Shown here piece after piece: positions 26,592-35,211 of a stretch of 64,000 nucleotides of DNA. The stretch is from Streptomyces sp. NBC_00341 (GTDB taxonomy: Bacteria > Actinomycetota > Actinomycetes > Streptomycetales > Streptomycetaceae). Below the pieces are notes generated by a model. That model had not been told where the DNA came from. It saw only the letters and a list, made by a program, of their open reading frames with translations, and made no database searches. Numbering within the stretch: the first letter of the stretch is position 1; every line of letters begins with the position of its first letter. The position numbers and the translations under genes were made by a program. The stretch spans positions 3,906,001-3,970,000 of the forward strand of contig NZ_CP108002.1 of the NCBI RefSeq assembly GCF_041435055.1, written 5' to 3'.

Positions 26592-26834
26592 TCAGCCCTC
26601 CGCTATGAGGTGGTCGAACTCCCCGTCCTTGACGCCGAGAAGCAGCGCCTCTATCTCGGCCGGCGTGTAGACCAGCGCCGGCCCGTCGGGGTGGCGCGAA
26701 TTACGCATCGCCACATCCCCGTCGGGCAGTTTCGCGAACTCCACGCAGGATCCCTGCGAGTTGCTGTGTCTGCTCTTCTGCCAGGCGACTCCGCGAAGCT
26801 CTGTCGCCGCCATGCCGTTGTACACGTGGTGCAC
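26592..26834 (-). CDS. DUF397 protein
   Basis: An 80-residue protein of the DUF397 family (WQKSRHSNSQGSCVEFAKL, VAMRNSRHPDGPALVYTPAE), the small partner of XRE-DUF5753 regulators; the pair is described as toxin–antitoxin-like. The GTG at 26834 with GGGGAG 6 bp upstream is chosen; an ATG at 26813 is also possible. Its upstream gap, shared with the divergent lipoprotein gene, contains copy B of the TGCA motif. Confidence 0.9.
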   Translation of the reverse strand: MHHVYNGMAATELRGVAWQKSRHSNSQGSCVEFAKLPDGDVAMRNSRHPDGPALVYTPAEIEALLLGVKDGEFDHLIAEG

Positions 26835-26901
26835 AGGACGCTCCCCGAGTTGCAAGGTGCAAGTGTCAACTGTCTCGGATCATAGCTGTGTTCAAATTCC
26901 T

Positions 26902-26940
26902 ATGCATGAGCGGATGCATGCGCAGATGCACGTGCACGGG
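26902..26940. promoter_or_regulatory. TGCA-rich operator candidate, copy B
   Basis: Plus-strand block with repeated GGATGCATG and GCAGATGCACGTGCACG, the same 17-mer as in copy A but in opposite orientation. It sits between the divergent DUF397 and lipoprotein genes. Confidence 0.7.
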
Positions 26941-27096
26941 CGGTGTTCCCTTGATTACAGCTTCTCGTGCGAGAGAACTCCTAAGAGAGACGGACGACGG
27001 GCCCGTTCCGCTCCGATTCCGCGAGTTGGCCGCCCGAAGCCCGTTGCGACCCACTGGTAGCTTGGTTGGCCGTTCGTCATCCAGGGGGAATTCCAG

Positions 27097-27594
27097 ATGC
27101 GCAAACTCGTACGTACCGGTGCAGTTGTCGTCACCGGCCTGCTGACCGCGCTCGCGCTCACCGGCTGCGGCAGTGACAACGACAAGCCCGACTCCGACTC
27201 CGACAAGGGCTCCGGTTCCGCCTCTGCGCCGACGCCGGACCACAGCGACGGCTCCTCGACGGGCGGCGGGGACGGCGCGTCCGGCGGCGGACCCGAGGCG
27301 CTGGAGGGCGCCTGGGCCGGGCAGACCGACGGCAAGGCCGTGGTGCTGTCCGTCGCGCACGGCAAGGCCGTCGTCGTCGCCGACTCCCATGTCTGCTCGG
27401 GCAGCGCGAAGGGGACGGACAAGGTGACGCTGGAACTCAGGTGCGCCGACGGCGACACCGGCCGGACCGCCGGAACCATCGAGTCCAACGACGGAAAGAC
27501 GGTCGTCGTCGCGTGGGACGGCGGCACCAAGGACTCCCTCGGCAAGACCGACGCCGACTCGCTCGAAGGACTGCCCGGCCTGCCGACCCCGTAA
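27097..27594 (+). CDS. Small secreted lipoprotein
   Basis: A 165-residue protein with a lipoprotein signal (LLTALALTGC, Cys at about residue 25), then about 40 residues of Asp/Ser/Gly-rich linker and a small beta-rich domain (LEGAWAGQTDGKAVVLSVAH; GTIESNDGKTVVVAWDGGT). Similar lipoproteins are widespread in Streptomyces; no function is known. It is divergent from DUF397 across the TGCA-motif gap and converges on the FUSC gene. Confidence 0.85.
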   Translation: MRKLVRTGAVVVTGLLTALALTGCGSDNDKPDSDSDKGSGSASAPTPDHSDGSSTGGGDGASGGGPEALEGAWAGQTDGKAVVLSVAHGKAVVVADSHVCSGSAKGTDKVTLELRCADGDTGRTAGTIESNDGKTVVVAWDGGTKDSLGKTDADSLEGLPGLPTP

Positions 27595-27657
27595 CACCCG
27601 GCTCGGCAGCACCCGGCCCCCGCGACTCCCCGACTGCGCACGTCCTTCGGCCGCGAC

Positions 27658-29820
27658 TCAGTCCCCCGGCCCGGCGGGCGCGCCGGGTGCCTCGGGCCGG
27701 GGGCCGTCGTCGTCCAGGCCCCGGGAGAACTCCTCCAGCGCTTCGAGCAGGAGACCGGCCCCGTTGCGCACGACCGGGTCCGCCGCCCCCTCGCGCAGCC
27801 GCTCCCGCTCGTCCCACTCCTCCAGCGCGTCCCGCACCTGCCCCCAGTCCGGCACCCGCCGCTCCCGCACCGCTTTCGCGCCCTGGTCCGTGGCCCGGCG
27901 CAACGCCTCGGCCAGCGGGCCGGCCTCCGGTACGGGGGTGGCGCCGCCCTCCGGGAGGTGTGCCTCCATCAGCATCGCGACCCGGCCCAGCTGGGACAGG
28001 GCGTGCTGGGTGTCGCCGGCCGCGGCGTGCGACAGGCCGCGGTGGCGCACCGGTTCGTGCTGGGCGGTGGCCACCGCCTCCTGCCAGGCGACCCGGGCCG
28101 CCCGGGTGCGCAGCAGCGCCTCGCGCACGTCGTCGTGGCCCCGCTCCGCCGGCTCCGCGTACTGGTCCACGACCGAGGCGGCGTACCGGCCGTCCTCCTT
28201 GAGCCAGTCACCGAGCCGGTTGCGCAGCCGAGGGGTCTCCCACGCCGGGTAGACGGCGTACGAGATCATCGCGAGGAGGCCGCCGCCGAGGGTGAGGACG
28301 AGCCGTTCCAGCACGGTCTGCGACCAGTCGTCGCCCGCCATGCCCAGCAGGAAGACGACGTACGCGGCGACGCAGGCCTGTCCGACCGAGTAGCCGGTGC
28401 GCATCAGCAGGTACATCAGCAGGGCGCAGACCACGGCGAGCGCGGCGGACAGCCCCACGCCCGGGTGGGCGGTCTGCACGATCACGGTCGCGACGAAGAC
28501 CCCGACGACCGTGCCGCCGAAACGGGCCACGGAGCGTTCGTACGTCCGGGAGAACTCCGGCCGCATCACCATCACGGCCGTCATCGGCGCCCAGTAGCCG
28601 TGGCCGTAGGGCAGCACGGTGCCCAGCAGGTAGCCGCCGGCGGCGACGGCGGAGACCCGGATGGCGTGCCGCAGGATCGGGGAGCCGGGGTGCAGCTCGC
28701 GGCGCATCGAACCGAGCACGACCGGGACCAGCCGCAGCAGGGTGGGGCGCCGCTGGTGCTCGGTCTGCCGCCGGCCCCGGCTCGCCGTGATGGCGTCGGC
28801 GGTCTCCTCGGCCTGGGCCCGCTCCTCCTTGGTGCCGTCGCCCTCGGCCGCCTCGATCACGTCGGAGAGCAGGTCGGCGAGGCGGTCGGCGGCGCGCAGC
28901 GGCGGCCCGGTGAGCAGCGCCCCGGTGTCGGGGGTCTTCAGCGCGGCGACGGCGGGCGCGGGGAGCCGCACCGGATCGCCGTGCCGGATCGCCCTGGCCG
29001 CGGCGTCGAGCAGCGATCCGGCGGCGGCGAGCAGCTCACGGACCCGGTCGCGCTCCGGGCCCTCGGCCGGTACGCCCATGGCCGGGTCCGCGAGGGAGGC
29101 GAGCACCGGCCTGATCCGCTCGGCGACCCCGCGTGAGCCGTGCAGTTCGGCCGGGCGGCGGCGGGCCTGGCGCGGGGTGACGGCGGCCGCGCTGCGGGCC
29201 TCCATCAGCGGCAGCGGGTCGAAGTGGGCGACCGGGTCGTGGCGCAGCCTGCGGGCGTAGTCCGCCTCCGCGGCCAGCGCGTCGGCCAGCGCGTCGCGCT
29301 GGGCACCCCATCTGCGGACCGGGAACAGCACGATCAGCGCCGCCTGGACCACCCCGCCGAACGCGATCACCGCCCCGTGCAGGGCCGCCTGAGCGATGGA
29401 GGTGGGCAGGGTGATCGTCACCAGCATGATCGCGACGTTGGACGCGGCGATGATGCCGCCGGTCGGACCCGCCGCCCAGGCGAGCCCTGCGACGAAGGTC
29501 CAGAGCACCAGCAGGAGCATGAAGAGCGGCAGGTGGGAGCCGGTGACGTAGCCGAGGAACGTGGAGATGGCGAGACTCGCACCGGAGACCAGGGCGAGCA
29601 CAGGGCGGGGCCGCCAGCTGCGCTGGAAGGTGGCGATGGCCGCCTGGAACGCGCCGAAGGCGGCGCCGGCCGCGACGACCGGACCGAACAGGGCCAGGGT
29701 CACGCCGATCACCAGGGCGAGACCGGCCGCGCCCCGGATCGCGATCAGCGGTTCGAGGCGCCGCCGCTCGATCGTCAGCCCCGAGCGGGCGGTCTCCTTC
29801 AGCGCCCGGAGCCAGCTCAT
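27658..29820 (-). CDS. FUSC-family membrane transporter
   Basis: A 720-residue protein built as two hydrophobic bundles (about residues 30–175 and 385–510) each followed by a long soluble helical part. The second bundle, with GTVLPYGHGYWAPMTAVMVM and VARFGGTVVGVFVATV, is the FUSC/aromatic-acid-exporter (AaeB/YccS-like) signature. Such proteins are thought to export aromatic or weak acids. It is transcribed leftward, convergent with the lipoprotein gene. Confidence 0.88.
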   Translation of the reverse strand: MSWLRALKETARSGLTIERRRLEPLIAIRGAAGLALVIGVTLALFGPVVAAGAAFGAFQAAIATFQRSWRPRPVLALVSGASLAISTFLGYVTGSHLPLFMLLLVLWTFVAGLAWAAGPTGGIIAASNVAIMLVTITLPTSIAQAALHGAVIAFGGVVQAALIVLFPVRRWGAQRDALADALAAEADYARRLRHDPVAHFDPLPLMEARSAAAVTPRQARRRPAELHGSRGVAERIRPVLASLADPAMGVPAEGPERDRVRELLAAAGSLLDAAARAIRHGDPVRLPAPAVAALKTPDTGALLTGPPLRAADRLADLLSDVIEAAEGDGTKEERAQAEETADAITASRGRRQTEHQRRPTLLRLVPVVLGSMRRELHPGSPILRHAIRVSAVAAGGYLLGTVLPYGHGYWAPMTAVMVMRPEFSRTYERSVARFGGTVVGVFVATVIVQTAHPGVGLSAALAVVCALLMYLLMRTGYSVGQACVAAYVVFLLGMAGDDWSQTVLERLVLTLGGGLLAMISYAVYPAWETPRLRNRLGDWLKEDGRYAASVVDQYAEPAERGHDDVREALLRTRAARVAWQEAVATAQHEPVRHRGLSHAAAGDTQHALSQLGRVAMLMEAHLPEGGATPVPEAGPLAEALRRATDQGAKAVRERRVPDWGQVRDALEEWDERERLREGAADPVVRNGAGLLLEALEEFSRGLDDDGPRPEAPGAPAGPGD

Positions 29821-29883
29821 GCCGAGAGCCTAACCGGATTTACCGTTATGCCCGAGTTGTCACAGTTGAAAGAGTTGCCGTGG

Positions 29884-31086
29884 TCACGTGCGCGGGGTCC
29901 GGCGGTCCCGGCCGGAGATCTCCGGGGCGTCCGCGCCCATCCTGGCCCGGTCGGCGGCGGCCGTGCCGTGGGTCCAGCCGTCCGGGTCGATGGCGCCCCG
30001 CACCCGGGTGGTCGTGGTCTGCGGGAACATCCGCTCCGCGGTGTCCGTGACCGCCATGTCGCGGGCGGCCAGCACGGGCAGCAGACCGGGGTCCGTCGCG
30101 GTGGGCGGTCCGGCCGCGGCGCCCTCGGCGTCGGCCTCCGCGGTGGCGCGGGCGGTGCCCTCCGCCAGCCGGCGGCCCAGCCGCTGGGCGTACGCCATCA
30201 GGAAGGACTGCCGGAAGGTCTTGGTCCGTTTGCGCCCGCCCGCCCGCTGGCCCGCCTCCGCCCTGGTCATCGCGACGGTGCCCTGCACCAGCAGCGAGGT
30301 GTGCAGGAGTTCCACGGCCGCCAGGTCCGGTTCGAAGCCGACGACCGTCGAGAAGCCGAGATCGCTGTTCCACACGGCCCGGCAGCGGTTCGCGGAGGCG
30401 ACGGCGTCGAGCAGGATCGCCTTCGCCGTCTCGTACGGGGCGTCCACCCCGATCCGGCAGGCGCCCGGCGCGCGGTCGCTGTGGGTACGGGCGGCGAGCA
30501 GCGCCTCGTCGATGCTGTGCCGGGCCATCAGCTCCTGCGCCTTGGTGGTGAGCGCCTCCGCCTCCTCGGGGAACCCGGTCGCCTCCGCCTTGGCCAGCAG
30601 CGCCCTGATCCGGGTCAGCATGCGGGGTTCGTCGTGGGCGGGCGGCAGGCTCAGCCCGTCGCGCGGCGCCCCGGGCGGGGGCCCGACGGGTTCGATGGCG
30701 GGCAGCCGCAGCAGCAGCCGGCAGAGCCCGAGGAACGCGGAGGCGTACGAGAACCGGTCGGGCCGGCCCGGCCGCGGCGCCGGCGGCAGCTCGTCCAGCT
30801 GGGACTGCCAGCGGGGCGGCAGCCGCTCGTACCGCCGCACCTCAGAGGTGATCAGCCCGGCGGCCAGCGCGGCCCCGTGCTCGTCGAGTTCGCGGCGGAC
30901 GACCCGTACGAGATCGGCGGGCAGCCAGCCGCGCTCCCAGGCCCGCCGGACGAACTCCTCGCCGCGCCGCAGCAGCTCGCCGTCGCTCGCCGGGTCCGCG
31001 GCGAGGAGCGAGGCCCCGGTGTCGAGACCGGCGTCGCCGTCCGAGTAGAGGGCGGCCGCGAATGCCTGGTCGATCACCGATTCCAT
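29884..31086 (-). CDS. DUF2786 domain protein
   Basis: A roughly 400-residue soluble protein. The central segment LTRIRALLAKAEATGFPEEA with the following KAQELMARHSIDE is the DUF2786 signature. A Pro/Arg-rich linker precedes it. No catalytic motif is recognised. The ATG at 31086 (MESVIDQAF) is used; a farther in-frame start at 31164 would run into the adjacent terminator hairpin, which argues against it. Confidence 0.8.
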   Translation of the reverse strand: MESVIDQAFAAALYSDGDAGLDTGASLLAADPASDGELLRRGEEFVRRAWERGWLPADLVRVVRRELDEHGAALAAGLITSEVRRYERLPPRWQSQLDELPPAPRPGRPDRFSYASAFLGLCRLLLRLPAIEPVGPPPGAPRDGLSLPPAHDEPRMLTRIRALLAKAEATGFPEEAEALTTKAQELMARHSIDEALLAARTHSDRAPGACRIGVDAPYETAKAILLDAVASANRCRAVWNSDLGFSTVVGFEPDLAAVELLHTSLLVQGTVAMTRAEAGQRAGGRKRTKTFRQSFLMAYAQRLGRRLAEGTARATAEADAEGAAAGPPTATDPGLLPVLAARDMAVTDTAERMFPQTTTTRVRGAIDPDGWTHGTAAADRARMGADAPEISGRDRRTPRT

Positions 31087-31146
31087 GAGGTCAGGGTAGG
31101 CGTGGCGGATTCGGTGGAGTCGGCGGAGGTGGCGGGGGCTGTGGAG

Positions 31147-31187
31147 GCGGCGGAGTTCGTCCACAGCCTGTGGACGAACTCCGCCGC
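31147..31187 (-). terminator. Long hairpin terminator after the MDR oxidoreductase gene
   Basis: A perfect 19-bp inverted repeat (31147–31165 and 31169–31187, core GTTCGTCCACA) with a three-base loop. It lies 29 bp beyond the oxidoreductase stop codon and before the DUF2786 start, so it most likely ends the leftward oxidoreductase transcript. Confidence 0.8.
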
Positions 31188-31215
31188 TCGTGAGCCGCGG
31201 CCCGCCCGCAGCCGG

Positions 31216-32127
31216 TCACGGCAGGAGGACGAGCTTCCCCCGTACGTGCCCCGCCTCGCTCAGCCGCTGCGCGTCGGCCGCGTCGACCAGCGGCAGGGCC
31301 CGCTCGACCGGCACCCTCAGCTCGCCGTCCGCCGCCAGCCGGGCGTGCTCGGCCAACTGCTCCGCGGACCCGGGTGAACCTGCGGAGAAGGGGATGCCGT
31401 GCTCGGCCGCCGCCGGGTCCGCGATGGTGATGATCCGGTCCGTGGTGCCGCCGCGCAGCTCGATGGAGTCCGGCAGCGCACCGCGCCCCGCCACGTCGAA
31501 GACCGCGTCCACCCCCTGGGGAGCGGCTTCGCGGACCCGGCCGACCAGCCCGTCCCCGTACTCCACCGGGGTCGCGCCGATCACCCGCAGGTAGTCGTGG
31601 TTGGCGGCGGACGCCGTACCGATCACCGTCGCGCCCCGGGCCACCGCCAGTTGCACCGCCGCCGATCCGACGGCTCCGGCCGCCCCGTGCAGCAGGAGCG
31701 TGTCGCCCTCGGCCACCGCGAGCTCGTCCAGGACGCGCTGGGCGGTGTCCGCCGCGATGGTCAGCGCGGCCGCGTCCTGCCAGCTCAGCCCGGCCGGCTT
31801 GGGCGCGACGCGGGTGGCGTCGGCCAGCACGTACTCCGCGTAGGAACCGGTGACGCTGCGGCCCAGCACCTCGTCGCCCACCTCGACACCGGTGACCCCT
31901 TCCCCGGTCCGGTCGACCACTCCGGCGAACTCGACGCCCGGGATCGCCGGGAGCGAGGTCGGGACCATCTCCCGCATCCAGCCGCGCCGGATCTTGTAGT
32001 CCATGGGATTCACCCCGGCGGCCATGACCTTCACCCGCACCTGTCCCGGACCGGGATGCGGGTCCTCGACCCGGGCGGGATGCAGGACCTCGGGTCCGCC
32101 GAACTCCTCGAAAACGATCGCTTCCAT
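31216..32127 (-). CDS. NADP-dependent MDR-family oxidoreductase (quinone oxidoreductase-like)
   Basis: A 303-residue zinc-independent medium-chain dehydrogenase/reductase. The MDR opening (MEAIVFEEFGGPEVL), the substrate-domain AAGVNPMDYKIRRG and the Rossmann motif LLHGAAGAVGSAAVQLA are clear. It likely reduces quinones or enones with NADPH. ATG at 32127 has GAGGGG 9 bp upstream. It is divergent from the exonuclease/polymerase gene. Confidence 0.92.
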   Translation of the reverse strand: MEAIVFEEFGGPEVLHPARVEDPHPGPGQVRVKVMAAGVNPMDYKIRRGWMREMVPTSLPAIPGVEFAGVVDRTGEGVTGVEVGDEVLGRSVTGSYAEYVLADATRVAPKPAGLSWQDAAALTIAADTAQRVLDELAVAEGDTLLLHGAAGAVGSAAVQLAVARGATVIGTASAANHDYLRVIGATPVEYGDGLVGRVREAAPQGVDAVFDVAGRGALPDSIELRGGTTDRIITIADPAAAEHGIPFSAGSPGSAEQLAEHARLAADGELRVPVERALPLVDAADAQRLSEAGHVRGKLVLLP

Positions 32128-32249
32128 CGCGCCTGTCCCCTCGGTGGGTGCTCGGGGGCCCCGGAGCAGGCCCTTACCGATCTTCCCGTCTGCGACCCGC
32201 CCGCGCACGTCGCCTCGCGCTGTCAGTCCCGGGTGCCAGACTCGGTCAT

Positions 32250-33962
32250 ATGACCGAACGCTGGGCGGTAGCCGCCACGGAGAGCGGTGGCGCCCGCCTC
32301 GTCCCGCTGGACGCCGCGGGCCTGCCCACCGCCCCGGCCGTGACCGAACCCGAGCTGGCGGAGGCCGTCCGCAGCCGCCCCGGAGTGACCCGCTGGGTGT
32401 GGCGTTCGACCGCCGAGATATACCCCCGGCTGCTCGCCGCCGGGGTGTCCGTGGCGCGCTGCTACGACATCGAGGCCGCCGAGTCCCTCCTGCTGGGACA
32501 CGAGGGACGGCTCGGTGAACCCCGCTCGGCGGCCGCCGCCCACGCCCGGCTGCTGCGCGCCCCGGTGCCGCCCGATCCGGCGCCGCGCCAGGCGGTGCCC
32601 GGCTCCCAGTCCTCCCTGTTCGAACCCCGCTCCGGCACGGAGCTGCCCTTCGACGCCCTGCTCCAGGTGTACGCGGACCAGCTCGCCCGGCACGACGCCA
32701 CGGCCCGGCCGGACCGGATGCGGCTGCTGACGGCGTCCGAGTCGGCGGGCATGCTGGTCGCCGCCGAGATGAACCGCGCGGGGCTGCCCTGGCGGGCCGA
32801 CGTCCACCGGGACGTCCTCCAGGAGCTGCTGGGCGAGCGGTACGCGGGCGGCGAGCCCCGCAGGCTGGCCGAGCTGGCGGACGAGGTGTCCGCCGCCTTC
32901 GGCCACCGGGTCCGCCCGGACCTCCCCGCCGACGTGGTGCGGGCGTTCGGCCGGGCCGGTATCAAGGTGAAGTCGACCCGCCGCTGGGAGCTGGAGGAGC
33001 TGGACCATCCGGCGGTGCGGCCGCTCATCCAGTACAAGAAGCTGTACCGGATCTGGACGGCCCACGGCTGGAGCTGGCTCCAGGACTGGGTCCGCGACGG
33101 CCGCTTCCGCCCCGAGTACCAGCCGGGCGGCACGGTCAGCGGACGCTGGACGACCAACGGCGGCGGGGCGCTGCAGATCCCCAAGGTGATCCGGCGGGCG
33201 GTCGTCGCGGACGAGGGCTGGCGGCTGGTCGTCGCGGACGCCGACCAGATGGAGCCGAGGGTGCTCGCCGCGATCTCCCGCGACCGGGGCCTGATGGAGG
33301 TGGCCGGGCACGACGGCGACCTCTACACCGCGCTGTCCGACCGCGCTTTCCACGGCGACCGCGACCACGCCAAGATCGCCCTGCTCGGTGCCGTCTACGG
33401 CCAGACCTCGGGGGACGGCCTGAAGAATCTGGCCGCCCTGCGCCGGAGGTTCCCGCACGCCGTCGCCTATGTGGACGAGGCCGCGAAAGCCGGCGAGGAG
33501 GGCCGTCTCGTACGGACCTGGCTCGGCCGGACCAGCCCGCCGGCGGCCGGCAGCGGGGACGACGGGGAGGCCGGAATACCGCAGGAGGGCGGCGACGACC
33601 TTCCCGGGGAGGGCTCCGGGTCCCCGGCGGACGGCGGGTTCACGCCCGGCTACGCCTCGTCCGACGCCCGTGCCCGCGGCCGCTTCACCCGCAACTTCGT
33701 GGTGCAGGGCAGCGCCGCCGACTGGGCGCTGCTGCTCCTGGCCGCGCTGCGCCACTCGCTCACCGCCGCCGGGCTCCGCGCCGAACTGGTCTTCTTCCAG
33801 CACGACGAGGTGATCGTGCACTGCCCCCGGGAGGAGGCGGAGACGGTGGTGGAGGCGATCCGTGCCGCCGGTGAACTGGCCGGCCGGACGACCTTCGGCG
33901 AGACACCGGTGCGCTTCCCGTTCACGACGGCGGTGGTGCGGCGGTACTCGGACGCCAAGTGA
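32250..33962 (+). CDS. Actinobacterial bifunctional 3'-5' exonuclease/DNA polymerase (family A-like)
   Basis: A 570-residue protein carrying a family A polymerase core without the 5' nuclease domain. The N-terminal ~190 residues replace the exonuclease fold. Polymerase motif A is VVADADQMEPRVLAAIS, the O-helix region is represented by HAKIALLGAVYGQTSGDG, and motif C is VFFQHDEVIVHCP. Compared with PolA (about 900 residues) it is short, and it carries a Gly/Asp-rich insert (about 435–470). Streptomyces have this paralogue besides PolA; a repair role is inferred. Confidence 0.88.
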   Translation: MTERWAVAATESGGARLVPLDAAGLPTAPAVTEPELAEAVRSRPGVTRWVWRSTAEIYPRLLAAGVSVARCYDIEAAESLLLGHEGRLGEPRSAAAAHARLLRAPVPPDPAPRQAVPGSQSSLFEPRSGTELPFDALLQVYADQLARHDATARPDRMRLLTASESAGMLVAAEMNRAGLPWRADVHRDVLQELLGERYAGGEPRRLAELADEVSAAFGHRVRPDLPADVVRAFGRAGIKVKSTRRWELEELDHPAVRPLIQYKKLYRIWTAHGWSWLQDWVRDGRFRPEYQPGGTVSGRWTTNGGGALQIPKVIRRAVVADEGWRLVVADADQMEPRVLAAISRDRGLMEVAGHDGDLYTALSDRAFHGDRDHAKIALLGAVYGQTSGDGLKNLAALRRRFPHAVAYVDEAAKAGEEGRLVRTWLGRTSPPAAGSGDDGEAGIPQEGGDDLPGEGSGSPADGGFTPGYASSDARARGRFTRNFVVQGSAADWALLLLAALRHSLTAAGLRAELVFFQHDEVIVHCPREEAETVVEAIRAAGELAGRTTFGETPVRFPFTTAVVRRYSDAK

Positions 33963-33971
33963 CGGGGAGAG

Positions 33972-34130
33972 TCAACGGCGGCGGGTGCGGAACACGGTGA
34001 GCCCGTGGTCCCGGGGGACGGTGGCTCCGGCCAGGTGCCGGTGGCGGTGGCGGCCGTTGAGCAGATGGATCGCGAGCGCCACGACGGCGATCATGCCGAT
34101 GACTACCAACACGGTGATCAGGGTCTCCAT
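33972..34130 (-). CDS. Small single-span membrane protein
   Basis: A 52-residue protein with one N-terminal hydrophobic helix (LITVLVVIGMIAVVALAIHL) and an Arg/His-rich tail ending RTRRR. GAGGAGG lies 9 bp before the ATG at 34130, so translation is likely. Similar small proteins occur in other Streptomyces; function unknown. It is convergent with the polymerase gene and downstream of the dioxygenase terminator. Confidence 0.65.
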   Translation of the reverse strand: METLITVLVVIGMIAVVALAIHLLNGRHRHRHLAGATVPRDHGLTVFRTRRR

Positions 34131-34200
34131 GCGTCCTGGCCTCCTCGGGCGCCCCGCCGTCACTCCAGGCTACTGCGGAAAGGCGGATAAAGGCGGGTAC

Positions 34201-34236
34201 GGCGTGTGCCCCGGGGAGGAGCCCGGAGCACACGCC
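34201..34236 (-). terminator. Terminator after the intradiol dioxygenase gene
   Basis: Inverted repeat GGCGTGTGC (34201–34209) with its complement at 34228–34236 and an inner CCGGG/CCCGG stem. It lies 29 bp past the dioxygenase stop codon. Confidence 0.7.
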
Positions 34237-34264
34237 GGGCGGTGGTGCCCGCCGGTCCGCTCGT

Positions 34265-35101
34265 CTACCCGCGTTCCCACAACGCGGGGACGTTGGGCGG
34301 CTCCCAGCCGGTCAGGGCGGTGTGCGCCTGCAGACAGCGGTACGCGCCCCCGCCGTACGTGACACGGTCTCCCGCGCTGTAGAGCGTCCCGGCCGCCCAG
34401 CCGCCACCCGGCTCGGTCGGCGGATCGGTGGGATCTGTGGGATCGGTCGGGTCCTGCGCGACGTCGAGGACGAAGTCGAAGGTCCCCTCCTTGGCCGAGC
34501 CGACGGACCGGACGTTCATCAGGAGTGCCGGGTCGAAAAGGGTGTCGGTGCTGTTGCGCGGCTCGGCCGGGAAATAGAGCTGTGTGGTGAGGACGGCAGA
34601 GCCGGGCGCCCGGGCCTTCACATGGATGTGCCGGGTGCGGCCGGGATACAGCCCCGGCACGACCGTGGAGAGGGTGAAGGCCCCGGCCGCGTCGGTGAAC
34701 TGGTGGCCGCGGAAGGCGAATCCGCTCATGTCGTACGCGCCGTTGGTGTCGGCCTGCCAGAAGTCGAGCAGCACTCCGGGCAGGGGCTCGCAGCCCCGCC
34801 CGAAGACATAGCCGCTGACGGTCAGCCGGACACCGGGCGTGCCCGCGCTCACCAGGCTGGTGCGGAGCGGGGAGTCGGGCTTGAAGTACGGGCCCTCGAT
34901 CTGGTCGTGGGTCGGGCCGTCGCCGTCGTCGCAGTCCGGTGTCGGGGCGAGCGGCAGGCCGCTGGAACCGGTGTCGCGCGCCAGCGCCACCCCGGTCCCG
35001 CCCAACAGCGGGACCGCGGTGGCCACCAGGGCCGCCTTGAGCAGGGTCTTGCGGCTGATCGGCCGGTCCTCGGAGAAGCGGTCGACGGGGTCGGGCGGCA
35101 T
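34265..35101 (-). CDS. Secreted intradiol ring-cleavage dioxygenase with CBM5/12 domain
   Basis: A 278-residue exported enzyme. Residues 14–42 form a Tat-like signal (SRKTLLKAALVATAVPLLGG). The catalytic domain has candidate iron ligands Tyr123, Tyr152, His158 and His160 (LYPGRTRHIHVK), as in Fe(III) catechol dioxygenases. A PTDPTDPTDPP linker leads to a C-terminal CBM5/12 module (WAAGTLYSAGDRVTYGGGAY ... PNVPALW). A related Streptomyces dioxygenase fused to CBM5/12 has been characterised acting on lignin-derived catechols. ATG 35101 has GAGGAG 6 bp upstream. It is 110 bp downstream of a protease with the same CBM. Confidence 0.93.
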   Translation of the reverse strand: MPPDPVDRFSEDRPISRKTLLKAALVATAVPLLGGTGVALARDTGSSGLPLAPTPDCDDGDGPTHDQIEGPYFKPDSPLRTSLVSAGTPGVRLTVSGYVFGRGCEPLPGVLLDFWQADTNGAYDMSGFAFRGHQFTDAAGAFTLSTVVPGLYPGRTRHIHVKARAPGSAVLTTQLYFPAEPRNSTDTLFDPALLMNVRSVGSAKEGTFDFVLDVAQDPTDPTDPTDPPTEPGGGWAAGTLYSAGDRVTYGGGAYRCLQAHTALTGWEPPNVPALWERG

Positions 35102-35211
35102 GGCGGACTCCTCGGGTTGGGGTACGAGGTTGCGGGGGCTGCCGGGACGGTCGGTGCTGTCTGGGCGGTCGGGGCGGTCGGGGCCGGGGTCCCGGGGCTG
35201 AACGAGAGGCC

